From Planctomycetia bacterium (lineage in GTDB: Bacteria > Planctomycetota > Phycisphaerae > Phycisphaerales > UBA1924): a DNA stretch of 9,143 bases. The stretch covers positions 1-9,143 of the forward strand of contig SXOY01000138.1 in the NCBI GenBank assembly GCA_005776545.1, written 5' to 3'. The notes below the pieces were generated by a model, which searched no databases, had not been told where the DNA came from, and worked only from the letters and a program-made list of their open reading frames with translations. Of the stretch, positions 1-6,653 are shown one piece after another. The stretch's first letter is position 1. Every line of letters starts with the position of its first letter. Both the position numbers and the translations under genes were made by a program.

Positions 1-287
1 CCCGAGGTTGAGAGCCTTCAGGGGACGGTCTTAGCTATACGGCTTTGGATCGGCTGTGGTTTCACGGATTTGGGGGAGCACGACCGTTTTCAAGGAAAGG
101 ACTCGAACGGTGAGCACAAAGAGAAGGGAAACAGGACCGACACCGGCAAGAATGCCGGTGGCACGCTGCCAAGGACCTTCGGAATTTGAAAGGAGTGTTG
201 AACACATAGACCCGATTGGGTAATGCGTTTTCCCGGCGCGAAGTGCGACACGCATCCTTCGGCGTGCCTAAATCCCTACCCTCCCCT
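1..287. other. Gene-free leader upstream of the Mrp-family gene
   Basis: I see no convincing gene here. Plus frame 1 is open from the window edge to a TGA at 187-189, but the 62 residues it would encode are low in hydrophobic residues, with no recognisable motif. Two minus-strand reading frames (31-255 and 62-364) also cross it. One encodes a hydrophobic stretch, but this coincides with the palindrome at 141-160 and neither frame has a convincing ribosome-binding site. The stretch contains that palindrome and an AGGAG at 191-195 whose only close in-frame start (TTG 198) meets a stop at 207. No confident sigma-70 promoter could be placed. Confidence 0.5.
141..160. repeat. Perfect short palindrome (REP-like hairpin)
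   Basis: CACCGGCA (141-148) and TGCCGGTG (153-160) are exact reverse complements around a 4-nt AGAA loop, giving an 8-bp GC-rich stem. There is no T-run after it on either strand, so it is not a classical intrinsic terminator. GC-rich hairpins of this form are common as dispersed intergenic repeats in Planctomycetota/Verrucomicrobiota-type genomes; that assignment is from memory, and only one copy is visible here. Confidence 0.6.
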
Positions 288-1469
288 ATGCCCTTTACCA
301 GAGATTCCATTTCCGCAAGTCTTTCGCCAATGCTCCCGCCCGGTGCTATGAAATCCTGCGCCACTTGCGACGGGTTTGTCTCAGCGAAAATTCATTTGCC
401 TGGTACACAAACCGGTACCGCCTTCGACTCGACTGCTCGAGCATGTCTGGCTGCACTCAGACAATCTCATGCTGGCGAACCAATCGTTGCGTTTACCGCA
501 GAATTCATCGACGACGGCGGCAAAGTGATCCACACCGCCAAGATCACAACCGCTCAGCACGCAGCACCCAGCACTCAGCACGTGTCTTCTTCACAGGCCG
601 CCGATGGCCATCGCCCGATCTCGGGTTTGAAATCCGCGGCACCATCGCCGCAGGCGAGTTCAAACGGGTTGCCGGGTGTCAATCGCATTATCGCCGTGGG
701 CGCTGGAAAAGGCGGCGTGGGAAAATCGACCGTTGCTGTCAATCTCGCAGTTGGGCTGGCTCGGCGCGGGCATTCGGTCGGAATTCTCGATGCTGATATT
801 TATGGACCATCGCTCCCCACACTGCTGGGCCTGGCGGGGATGGATCAAGCCATTCTCGGCGGCCAACTTCAGCCGTTCTTTGTTCACGGCGTCAAAGCAA
901 TTACCATCGGCAAAATGGTCGATTCTGAAAAGCCGCTGATTTGGCGCGGGCCTATGGCGCACGGCGCGTTTAACCAGCTCACTGATCAGACTGACTGGGG
1001 CGAGCTTGATTATCTCATCATCGATCTGCCGCCGGGCACTGGCGATATCTCATTGAGCATGGCGCAGAAACTCAAGCTTGGTGGCGCGGTGGTGGTTTGT
1101 ACGCCGCAGAAAGTGGCGCAGGATGATGCAGTCCGCGCCCTCCGCATGTTCCAGCAACTAGGGATCGCGGTGCTGGGCGTTGTCGAAAACATGAGCTATT
1201 TTGTGGGCGATGATGGCAAGGAGTACGACCTCTTTGGCCGCGGCGGGGCGGAGAAAATGGCGCAGAAGTTCAATGTCCCATATCTGGGGAACATTCCGAT
1301 CACGATGAAACTCCGCGAGAATTCGGATGAGGGAAACCCGGTTGCCAACTTTGCTGGAAAGACGCCACTGGCAATGTGTCTGGAGCAGATGGTCAGCAAT
1401 GTAGAGACCCAGGTCGCGGCGGCGGAAATTCGCACGGGGCAGTCAAAGCCGACACTCACGATAACTTGA
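288..1469 (+). CDS. mrp: Mrp/ApbC/Nbp35-family P-loop ATPase (Fe-S cluster carrier type)
   Basis: This is a cytoplasmic MinD-like ATPase of the Mrp/ApbC family, which in characterised members binds and delivers Fe-S clusters. Numbered from ATG 288 (393 aa), the deviant Walker A GAGKGGVGKST is at 138-148 with both lysines, DADIYGPS at 168-175, and the switch/Walker B DLPPGTGD at 246-253. The C-terminal part around NMSYFVGDDG (301-310) has the family shape, but the usual CxxC is absent. The N-terminal MIP18/DUF59-like domain is only half present: residues about 28-73 resemble its strand-helix-strand second half. The linker before the P-loop is low-complexity and partly built from a tandem repeat. 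A CATC (C24, C27) lies near the N-terminus. The start is uncertain: the frame is open from TTG 216, ATG 348 is also possible, and none has a good Shine-Dalgarno. ATG 288 was chosen because it is ATG and keeps the conserved part. The family call is firm; cluster-carrier function is inferred. Confidence 0.9.
   Translation: MPFTRDSISASLSPMLPPGAMKSCATCDGFVSAKIHLPGTQTGTAFDSTARACLAALRQSHAGEPIVAFTAEFIDDGGKVIHTAKITTAQHAAPSTQHVSSSQAADGHRPISGLKSAAPSPQASSNGLPGVNRIIAVGAGKGGVGKSTVAVNLAVGLARRGHSVGILDADIYGPSLPTLLGLAGMDQAILGGQLQPFFVHGVKAITIGKMVDSEKPLIWRGPMAHGAFNQLTDQTDWGELDYLIIDLPPGTGDISLSMAQKLKLGGAVVVCTPQKVAQDDAVRALRMFQQLGIAVLGVVENMSYFVGDDGKEYDLFGRGGAEKMAQKFNVPYLGNIPITMKLRENSDEGNPVANFAGKTPLAMCLEQMVSNVETQVAAAEIRTGQSKPTLTIT
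553..580 (+). repeat. Four heptamer tandem units inside the Mrp linker
   Basis: Four consecutive 7-bp units read CTCAGCA, CGCAGCA, CCCAGCA and CTCAGCA (consensus CNCAGCA). They encode the linker around QHAAPSTQH, between the remnant N-terminal domain and the P-loop domain. Because 7 is not a multiple of 3, loss or gain of one unit would shift the reading frame. Confidence 0.75.
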
Positions 1470-1490
1470 AGCAGGCAGTAGGCACTAGGA
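1470..1490 (+). repeat. Three degenerate heptamers just after the Mrp stop
   Basis: AGCAGGC, AGTAGGC and ACTAGGA follow one another directly after the TGA at 1467-1469. Heptamer repeats of the AGTAGGC type occur in intergenic DNA of many bacteria; here the units are degenerate. They lie in the roughly 100-base gap before the next gene. Confidence 0.55.
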
Positions 1491-1569
1491 AAACCAAATC
1501 GCGGGCGTATGATGCCGCTCGCTGAGTTCAACGGCAATACACGCGCGATTCAACAAGAGAGTTACAACC

Positions 1570-2085
1570 ATGGCAAAGAAGTCAAAGAAATCAAAGAAGG
1601 CAGCACCCTCCAAAGCAAAGACCAAAGCCAAGGGGCCAGTGAAGAAAGTCGCAAAGAAGGCTCCGGCGAAGAAAGCCAAGTCTGGGAACAAAGGCCCACG
1701 CTCGATCTCGACCGGAAGCGGCGCGAATGTCGCCGAGATCGGTTCAAAGTTTGTTGCGATGTTTAACGCTTCAACACCAGATGCAAAAATCTGGGATGCG
1801 CTCTTTGCCAAGAACTGGACGAGCATCGAAGGATTTGGATTCTCAATGGCATTTGAAGGGCGTAAGGCGATTGAAGCCAAATGCAAAGAATGGGCGGCAA
1901 CACACGAAATCCACGGCGCATCGTGCGAAGGTCCGTTCCTGGGTTCCACCGGTTTTGCGGTTCAATTCAGGCTCGATGCTACCGATACAACCACAAACAC
2001 TCGCTCCATCATGCAGGAAGTGGCGATCTACACCGTGAAAAACGGGAAGATCGTTCAGGAAGAGTTCATGTATGGCGGATGTTAA
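1570..2085 (+). CDS. SnoaL/NTF2-like protein with a lysine-rich histone-H1-like N-terminal tail
   Basis: This 171-aa protein has two parts. Residues 1-45 are a Lys/Ala/Pro/Ser tail with 18 lysines in the first 41 residues, of the kind seen in histone H1 C-termini and bacterial AlgP/Hc1-like proteins; such tails bind nucleic acid or polyanions. Residues about 50-171 look like a single SnoaL-like (NTF2 superfamily) domain: an early helix with a conserved-looking Trp, then FEGRKAI, and a closing strand pair around IYTVKNGKIVQEEF. SnoaL-like domains range from small-molecule enzymes to pure binding modules, and no catalytic residue can be assigned, so the activity is unknown. ATG 1570 has a moderate ribosome-binding site (AAGAGAG, 1555-1561, 8 nt upstream). 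It follows the Mrp gene by 100 bases on the same strand, so it may be co-transcribed or have its own promoter. It converges with the Bat operon, 28 bases between stops. Confidence 0.8.
   Translation: MAKKSKKSKKAAPSKAKTKAKGPVKKVAKKAPAKKAKSGNKGPRSISTGSGANVAEIGSKFVAMFNASTPDAKIWDALFAKNWTSIEGFGFSMAFEGRKAIEAKCKEWAATHEIHGASCEGPFLGSTGFAVQFRLDATDTTTNTRSIMQEVAIYTVKNGKIVQEEFMYGGC
1575..1601 (+). repeat. Three 9-bp units encoding KKS/KKS/KKA
   Basis: AAAGAAGTC, AAAGAAATC and AAAGAAGGC are consecutive and in frame at the beginning of the lysine-rich tail. The arrangement suggests the tail grew at least partly by in-frame duplication of a 9-bp unit. Confidence 0.6.
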
Positions 2086-2101
2086 ATTGAACTATTGGTG
2101 A

Positions 2102-2117
2102 GTTCTCAGGTTCTCAG
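2102..2117. repeat. Perfect 8-bp direct duplication at the convergent gene ends
   Basis: GTTCTCAG occurs twice back to back (2102-2109 and 2110-2117). The second copy covers the stop codon (TGA, 2114-2116 complement) of the large minus-strand gene. A weak 5-bp stem, GAACT (2089-2093)/AGTTC (2101-2105), is nearby but is too short and lacks a T-run, so I do not call a terminator. Confidence 0.6.
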
Positions 2118-5100
2118 CTCGGTGTTGCGGCCTTAATCCATTTGGCCATAGTCGCATGTAGATCGGCGGTGCCGCTTTCGGGCGCACCCTTTGCGAAATA
2201 ACGGCGCTCGATTGATTCGATCTCGCTGGCGATTTCAACGCGGTGCGAGCCTACGAGCGCGGTATCTCGCGCTGAAGAAATTCGGCGAAGCAGGCCCACG
2301 GCTGAAACCGGCGTGAGATCTGCTGGGATAGTGAACGTCGGTGCCAGCACTGCGACTTCTTTCTTGCGATTGCGGATCACAAAGAAACCTGCGCCGGCAG
2401 ACACTGCTATCACACCCAGTGTCATCCACCAGATGGCGTTGCCACTGCCGCCGCCAAATTGCAGCGAAATCGGTGACGTCGCGGCGATAATGTCCGCATC
2501 TGAATAGTGCTTGTTCTCGATCTTTGCCGACTTCTGCACAACTGCCGGGAACACAAAATCAACATTGCCCACGTTTGCTGCCGGCTTCAATGTCACGGTC
2601 CAGCTCCGCTCGGCCACCGGCACTACTGCTGCTCCAGATGTATCTAACTCAGCGACATTCAGCCCATGATCTTCAGTCGATGCAATTTCCAATCCCTTTG
2701 GCAATGATGCAACATCTATGAGAGTTTTGATCCCGCCGATGATCCCCTTGCCACGCGCCTGCACTTCTAACAGCACGGTTCCGCCATCGACCTTTCGATC
2801 ATCCAGTGTCTGCGTGATTTCCAAGCCTGCAGTCGATTGCAGCGGCGAATCTCCCTTTGCATCGAGCAGCGTAACGCTGGAAACCACTGGCAAAATCACT
2901 GATCCGCGTCCATCTGAAAAATCCAGATCCAGCTTGAGTGGTGGAATCCGATCCACACTTGGGTCCTTTGGCTTCAAGATCAGATACGCCAGCGGATGCT
3001 GCTCCCACCCATCTCGCGACACTCCCATCGGCGCCACGCCGGGTTTGTGGAACGTCACGCTCACGACTTCAAAACGTTCTCCCAAGGTCTCGCGCAGTTT
3101 CTTTTCCAGGTCATCTTTGTAATCAACCGGTTGCCCAGTCTGTGGATGCCACTGCTGATTCATCAGGTACTTCGAGAACCCGCCCGACTCTCGCGATACT
3201 GCGCGAGTCGACCACACTGCGAGCTGCGCACCAAATGGATCGGTCGAACCAACCTGAGACGATCCATCCATCGAGAGATTTAGCTCGACTTCCTTTTGCA
3301 GGTCGGTGTAGTAGGTCAGTAGTTTTCGCGTGCTTGCCGCATCTGAATGGTCACCGGTGACACGTCCCGCGTGCGTCAAGAACCGCACCTTTAATTCTGG
3401 AGCCAGTGTGTTCACGGCTTTATCAACATCTTTTGCGAACAAGCCGATGTGCTTCTGACGCTGCGCAGCGGGCAACGCATCGCACGCGGCCAGCACTCGA
3501 TCGATCTGGTCAAGGCTTGGCTGGTCTTGTCGCGTCAGGAAGCCCAGGTCACTTGCGCCCAGCGCAGAGCTGAACCACTGGAAGAAGGGACGACTGCTCG
3601 CCTGCGTTTTTCCCGCCGCGAGTTGAGTCGAATACAGCTCTGCTGCGGCGGCATACCCCGCGAACGCTGCCTCACGCTGCGCTGAGTATGAAGTCAGATC
3701 TGCCACCTGTCCATACATGAATTCGGCGGTATCAAAAGACAAATCGGCTTTCAAAACCGCAGCTCTCCACGAAGTTGCATCTGCAATCGCGGCACGATGC
3801 GCGAGTTCCTGGGCGAGTTTGTAACCTCGCAGTACTTCCGCCGCAACCTGCTGATCATTGCGTTTTGTTCCGTTTTCTTCCTGGGTCTTGGGCTTTCTCC
3901 ACAATCCACCGAGCTGGCGGCGCATGGTGTCTGACAACTCGATCGATGCATCGATCGAGAGGGCATCAACTGGGCCAAAGATTTTTTCCATGTCTTCGCG
4001 CGAATACACCTCGGCATCTGAGTGACTTGCCGCAAACGCAGCCACCACTTGCTGTGGCGTGCCGCTGGTCAAGCCAAGCGACTTGAACTCGCTCAAGATT
4101 TCCCCAAGTTGATCGAGAAAACGGCGCTGTTTGGCGCGCGTCAGCGGAATCGTTCCTTCATAGCCGCCATAGTTTCCATACGAATATGGGTTGTAATAAC
4201 GCGATGAACTCATGGCGTATGACGGGTAATAGGGTCGGCGCGCGTAAGGCGAATAGCCCTCATCTTCGCCGGGCATTGACCCCGGTTTCACGTAGTTTGG
4301 CCAGTTGGTAATGAGCGATTCGGCCAATTTTCCTGCTCGCTCTTTGTCAGATTTGGCCAATGGCCGAATGAGTTCCAAGACGGCATCAAGTTCGCCCGCG
4401 CCGATTGTGACCTGTGCGGACATGACCTCAAGCTTGGCGGCAAGACCTGGAGATGCAGCGCGAAGCCACTTTCCATCCGGCAGCACTTGCCCGATCTGCT
4501 CAGGAGGAATGCACTGGAAACGCTCATCGTTGCGACGACGCCGCGAATCTTCGGCTTCTTCGAGAATCGTCATTGAGATCATGTCGAGCGCGGTGCGATA
4601 GCGCTGCGAGACAGCGGCATCACCAGACACAATGGCTTTCCCCATGCGATTGAGAATCAACAGACCTTTAAGCCGCTCATCCGGTGGTTTTGAACTCATC
4701 CGGTTCATTCGCGCTTTCTGGCTCGCCTTTTCGATTGCTTTCCAAGCCAGATCCTGGTCGCCAGCAAACAGCGACGAGAGCCACGCATCGGCCTCATCCT
4801 GAGGCATTTCGTCGATGAAATCGACACACCGCTCAAGGGCGGCAGTGCGATCCAGCGTTTTGCCATCTTTGTAAGAGAGTGCTTCGATACAGAGGTCCCA
4901 GGATTGCTTGACGGCATCGCGCTTTTCCGCCGCGTCTTTCTTGCGTTGTGACAGTCCCTTGAAGTACATCGCGTGCAGATTGATCAACGAAGCATCTTTG
5001 CGTTCGCGTGCCTGTTCAAGTGAATCAAGGAATGGTTTGGCTTCAACGGGCAGGTCGGCGGCCATGAGCAATCGGGCCGCGCGGGCACGACCTGCTGCTT

Positions 5101-5899
5101 CTTTGCCGCCGAGGCGTGTAGTTCCCTGCACAAGCATGAGTGAGACTGTGCCAGCATCAGCGCCGCGGCCAACGGTCGCGCGGAGAATCTGCCCGAGCGT
5201 TGTGACTTGTTTGTCGGTCAATTCTGCGGGGGAGACATCGGCGAGTGCGAGCACTTCTTCGGGAACCATGGCGGTGTCGCTCTGCAATGCCAAGAGCGTA
5301 TGACCGAAAATCGCGGCGGCATCTTCAGCGGCATCTTTCTTGAGAAACTCAGCGACGGCGGCCCAATCACCGGCGACGACGCTGAGACGATAGCGATCGG
5401 CGAGCTTTCGTTCTGCCTTGGTTGGCTGGCGAGTTTCGCCATCGGTGCCACCTGCAAGTCCGGGCGGGAGCTTAATGCCGAGTTTGTCCGCCGCGGTTGC
5501 AAGCGGATCAGGCTCCGGAGGGTTCAGTTTGCCTGCGTCACCCTTAGGCGCGAGTTTCTTGGCCTCTTCTTCAGCTTCCTTGCGTTCTTTTTCCTTTTGC
5601 TCGGGCGTCTTCAGCGATTCTTCGCGCAATTGGATTGCGAGTTTGGCGCGAGCCTGCAAGACGGCTTCGGGTGTGCGATTGAAATCCAACTGTTGTATGT
5701 AGCGACCCATTGGGGTCTTGGGCTGCACGCCAGATTCCTCGCCGCCGGGACTGTCAGAATCGCTCTCATCCATGTCCATCGAGCTGAAGGAAGGACTGAT
5801 TTTGCGAAGCTGTGCCTGAGCGGGGGCAACGATTGATATCGCCAGCCCGGCCACACAGAACATGGACAACAACGATCGCGTGTGCGAAAAACCTGTCAT
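2114..5899 (-). CDS. Large exported, membrane-anchored protein in the BatD position
   Basis: A 1261-aa protein predicted to sit outside the cytoplasm with a C-terminal membrane anchor. Residues 1-29 form a signal peptide (hydrophobic core, then APAQA before Q30). Residues 39-59 are acidic; about 86-116 is a highly charged helix; about 165-960 is mostly helical and Ala-rich, consistent with a TPR/solenoid-like repeat region, although no clean TPR consensus was found. A Tyr-rich low-complexity segment (about 545-584) interrupts it. Residues about 990-1150 are beta-rich and end in a pattern like the membrane-proximal part of BatD proteins. One transmembrane helix (1155-1175) is followed by RNRKK and a helical cytoplasmic tail of about 80 residues. 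It is the last gene of the operon, 28 nt after the TPR gene, with only a weak ribosome-binding site. Position and topology fit BatD (oxygen-tolerance family), but it is far longer than typical members and sequence similarity is not obvious. A different planctomycete-specific family is possible. Confidence 0.85.
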   Translation of the reverse strand: MTGFSHTRSLLSMFCVAGLAISIVAPAQAQLRKISPSFSSMDMDESDSDSPGGEESGVQPKTPMGRYIQQLDFNRTPEAVLQARAKLAIQLREESLKTPEQKEKERKEAEEEAKKLAPKGDAGKLNPPEPDPLATAADKLGIKLPPGLAGGTDGETRQPTKAERKLADRYRLSVVAGDWAAVAEFLKKDAAEDAAAIFGHTLLALQSDTAMVPEEVLALADVSPAELTDKQVTTLGQILRATVGRGADAGTVSLMLVQGTTRLGGKEAAGRARAARLLMAADLPVEAKPFLDSLEQARERKDASLINLHAMYFKGLSQRKKDAAEKRDAVKQSWDLCIEALSYKDGKTLDRTAALERCVDFIDEMPQDEADAWLSSLFAGDQDLAWKAIEKASQKARMNRMSSKPPDERLKGLLILNRMGKAIVSGDAAVSQRYRTALDMISMTILEEAEDSRRRRNDERFQCIPPEQIGQVLPDGKWLRAASPGLAAKLEVMSAQVTIGAGELDAVLELIRPLAKSDKERAGKLAESLITNWPNYVKPGSMPGEDEGYSPYARRPYYPSYAMSSSRYYNPYSYGNYGGYEGTIPLTRAKQRRFLDQLGEILSEFKSLGLTSGTPQQVVAAFAASHSDAEVYSREDMEKIFGPVDALSIDASIELSDTMRRQLGGLWRKPKTQEENGTKRNDQQVAAEVLRGYKLAQELAHRAAIADATSWRAAVLKADLSFDTAEFMYGQVADLTSYSAQREAAFAGYAAAAELYSTQLAAGKTQASSRPFFQWFSSALGASDLGFLTRQDQPSLDQIDRVLAACDALPAAQRQKHIGLFAKDVDKAVNTLAPELKVRFLTHAGRVTGDHSDAASTRKLLTYYTDLQKEVELNLSMDGSSQVGSTDPFGAQLAVWSTRAVSRESGGFSKYLMNQQWHPQTGQPVDYKDDLEKKLRETLGERFEVVSVTFHKPGVAPMGVSRDGWEQHPLAYLILKPKDPSVDRIPPLKLDLDFSDGRGSVILPVVSSVTLLDAKGDSPLQSTAGLEITQTLDDRKVDGGTVLLEVQARGKGIIGGIKTLIDVASLPKGLEIASTEDHGLNVAELDTSGAAVVPVAERSWTVTLKPAANVGNVDFVFPAVVQKSAKIENKHYSDADIIAATSPISLQFGGGSGNAIWWMTLGVIAVSAGAGFFVIRNRKKEVAVLAPTFTIPADLTPVSAVGLLRRISSARDTALVGSHRVEIASEIESIERRYFAKGAPESGTADLHATMAKWIKAATPS
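3938..3959. repeat. Perfect 22-bp palindrome inside the large gene
   Basis: The half-site CTCGATCGATG (3938-3948) is followed with no spacer by its exact reverse complement (3949-3959). It encodes part of LSIDASIEL (minus strand). It contains overlapping GATC, ATCGAT and ATGCAT sites. The symmetry stops sharply at both ends (A on both flanks). Confidence 0.85.
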
Positions 5900-5927
5900 A
5901 TTTGCTCACTCACAATACACAAAGGAA

Positions 5928-6653
5928 TTAGGAACCCTTGCCTGAAGATGTGGCCGAAGAAGCTGCTTCTTTCTTGATGTTGTCACGGGCGTCGCTGGGC
6001 TTTTTGCCGTTAGACTTGCTCATGCGCTGTTCGCGTTTCTTCTGCGAACAGTTGGAACAGTTTGAACACTTCTTGGGAAGCGGCAGGCCTTTCAATTCAG
6101 AGAGGTCCATTTGTTCCAACCGAATCACCGCTTCGAGGTTGTCCATTGAAGTGCGCTTCAGCGATACCTGCGTCACGGTTTCGCCCAGATACCGGAACTG
6201 CTGCTGCGCTCTTGTACTTTCGCTTTTCCATTCCTCTGTGGTTGCGCCCTCAAGACGCATGACCCATGCGGAGTAGTACGCGGTCTGGCCGATCTGTTCG
6301 CGGATCTGATGCACGAATTCGGCATCGGGCGTCGCCTTAGCTTCTTCTTTTACAAGCAGGGCCTCCAGCTGTTCGCCCGCTTCGAAGAAGTCACCAGCTT
6401 CCAATCGCGTCTTTGCTTCTGCAAGGTCGAGCGCATCGCGCTCTTTCGCGGCGGTTTCTGGCAGCGCAACACGGGCCTTGGCGTACTCATCGAGTGCGCC
6501 CTGCCAATTCTCTTCGTTAAATGCTCGCTGAGCGGCGGCGATGTGGCTTGCCGCGGTATCGTTTTGACCGAGCTTTTGCCCGGGTCCAAGATGAAATGCG
6601 AGCGCGGCGATCGGGACTGCCGCCCATAGGGTCCAAAGTACTGCCTTTTTCAA
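5928..6653 (-). CDS. Membrane-anchored TPR protein with CxxCxxC motif, in the BatC position
   Basis: This 241-aa protein starts with a positively charged N-terminus and a hydrophobic segment (residues 4-22), which is either a signal anchor or an uncleaved signal peptide. Two TPR-like helical pairs follow (about 35-63 and 72-101), then a further helical region to about 190. Near the C-terminus C196, C199 and C202 form CSNCSNC within a lysine-rich setting, followed by a hydrophilic, basic tail. TPR proteins in this operon position (BatC) are thought to act as adaptors for the VWA proteins. The start is TTG (6651-6653), supported by a full AGGAGG six nt upstream and by the 4-nt TTGA overlap with the preceding stop. 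The cysteine cluster could bind a metal, form disulfides, or be structural; which of these applies cannot be told from sequence. BatC identity rests on position and TPR content. Confidence 0.85.
   Translation of the reverse strand: MKKAVLWTLWAAVPIAALAFHLGPGQKLGQNDTAASHIAAAQRAFNEENWQGALDEYAKARVALPETAAKERDALDLAEAKTRLEAGDFFEAGEQLEALLVKEEAKATPDAEFVHQIREQIGQTAYYSAWVMRLEGATTEEWKSESTRAQQQFRYLGETVTQVSLKRTSMDNLEAVIRLEQMDLSELKGLPLPKKCSNCSNCSQKKREQRMSKSNGKKPSDARDNIKKEAASSATSSGKGS
6048..6068 (-). repeat. In-frame 9-bp repeat encoding CSNCSNC
   Basis: Plus-strand units ACAGTTGGA (6048-6056) and ACAGTTTGA (6057-6065), followed by ACA (6066-6068), encode C-S-N, C-S-N, C on the minus strand. The three Cys codons are all TGT, so the knuckle looks like a recent in-frame duplication. 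Confidence 0.6.

Noticed and set aside
198..226. Possible promoter TTGAAC-17-TAATGC before the Mrp gene
   Set aside because: The -35 matches 4 of 6 and the -10 only 2 of 6 of the sigma-70 consensus, so it is not better than chance.
31..364. Two overlapping minus-strand reading frames upstream of the Mrp gene, one with a hydrophobic stretch
   Set aside because: They are in different frames, lack ribosome-binding sites, cross the palindrome and overlap the Mrp N-terminus. A decayed gene cannot be excluded but is not supported.
553..580. CRISPR-like array
   Set aside because: Units are 7 bp, contiguous and without spacers, so this is a simple tandem repeat.
2086..2113. Bidirectional terminator between the converging genes
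   Set aside because: Only a 5-bp stem (GAACT/AGTTC) with a 7-nt loop and no T-run on either strand.
3459..3470. 12-bp palindrome CGCTGCGCAGCG in the large gene
   Set aside because: Short and GC-rich, and expected to occur by chance at this base composition.
5207..5836. 209-codon plus-strand reading frame opposite the large gene
   Set aside because: It is antisense to the signal peptide and N-terminal region of a well-supported gene and has no domain signal or ribosome-binding site.
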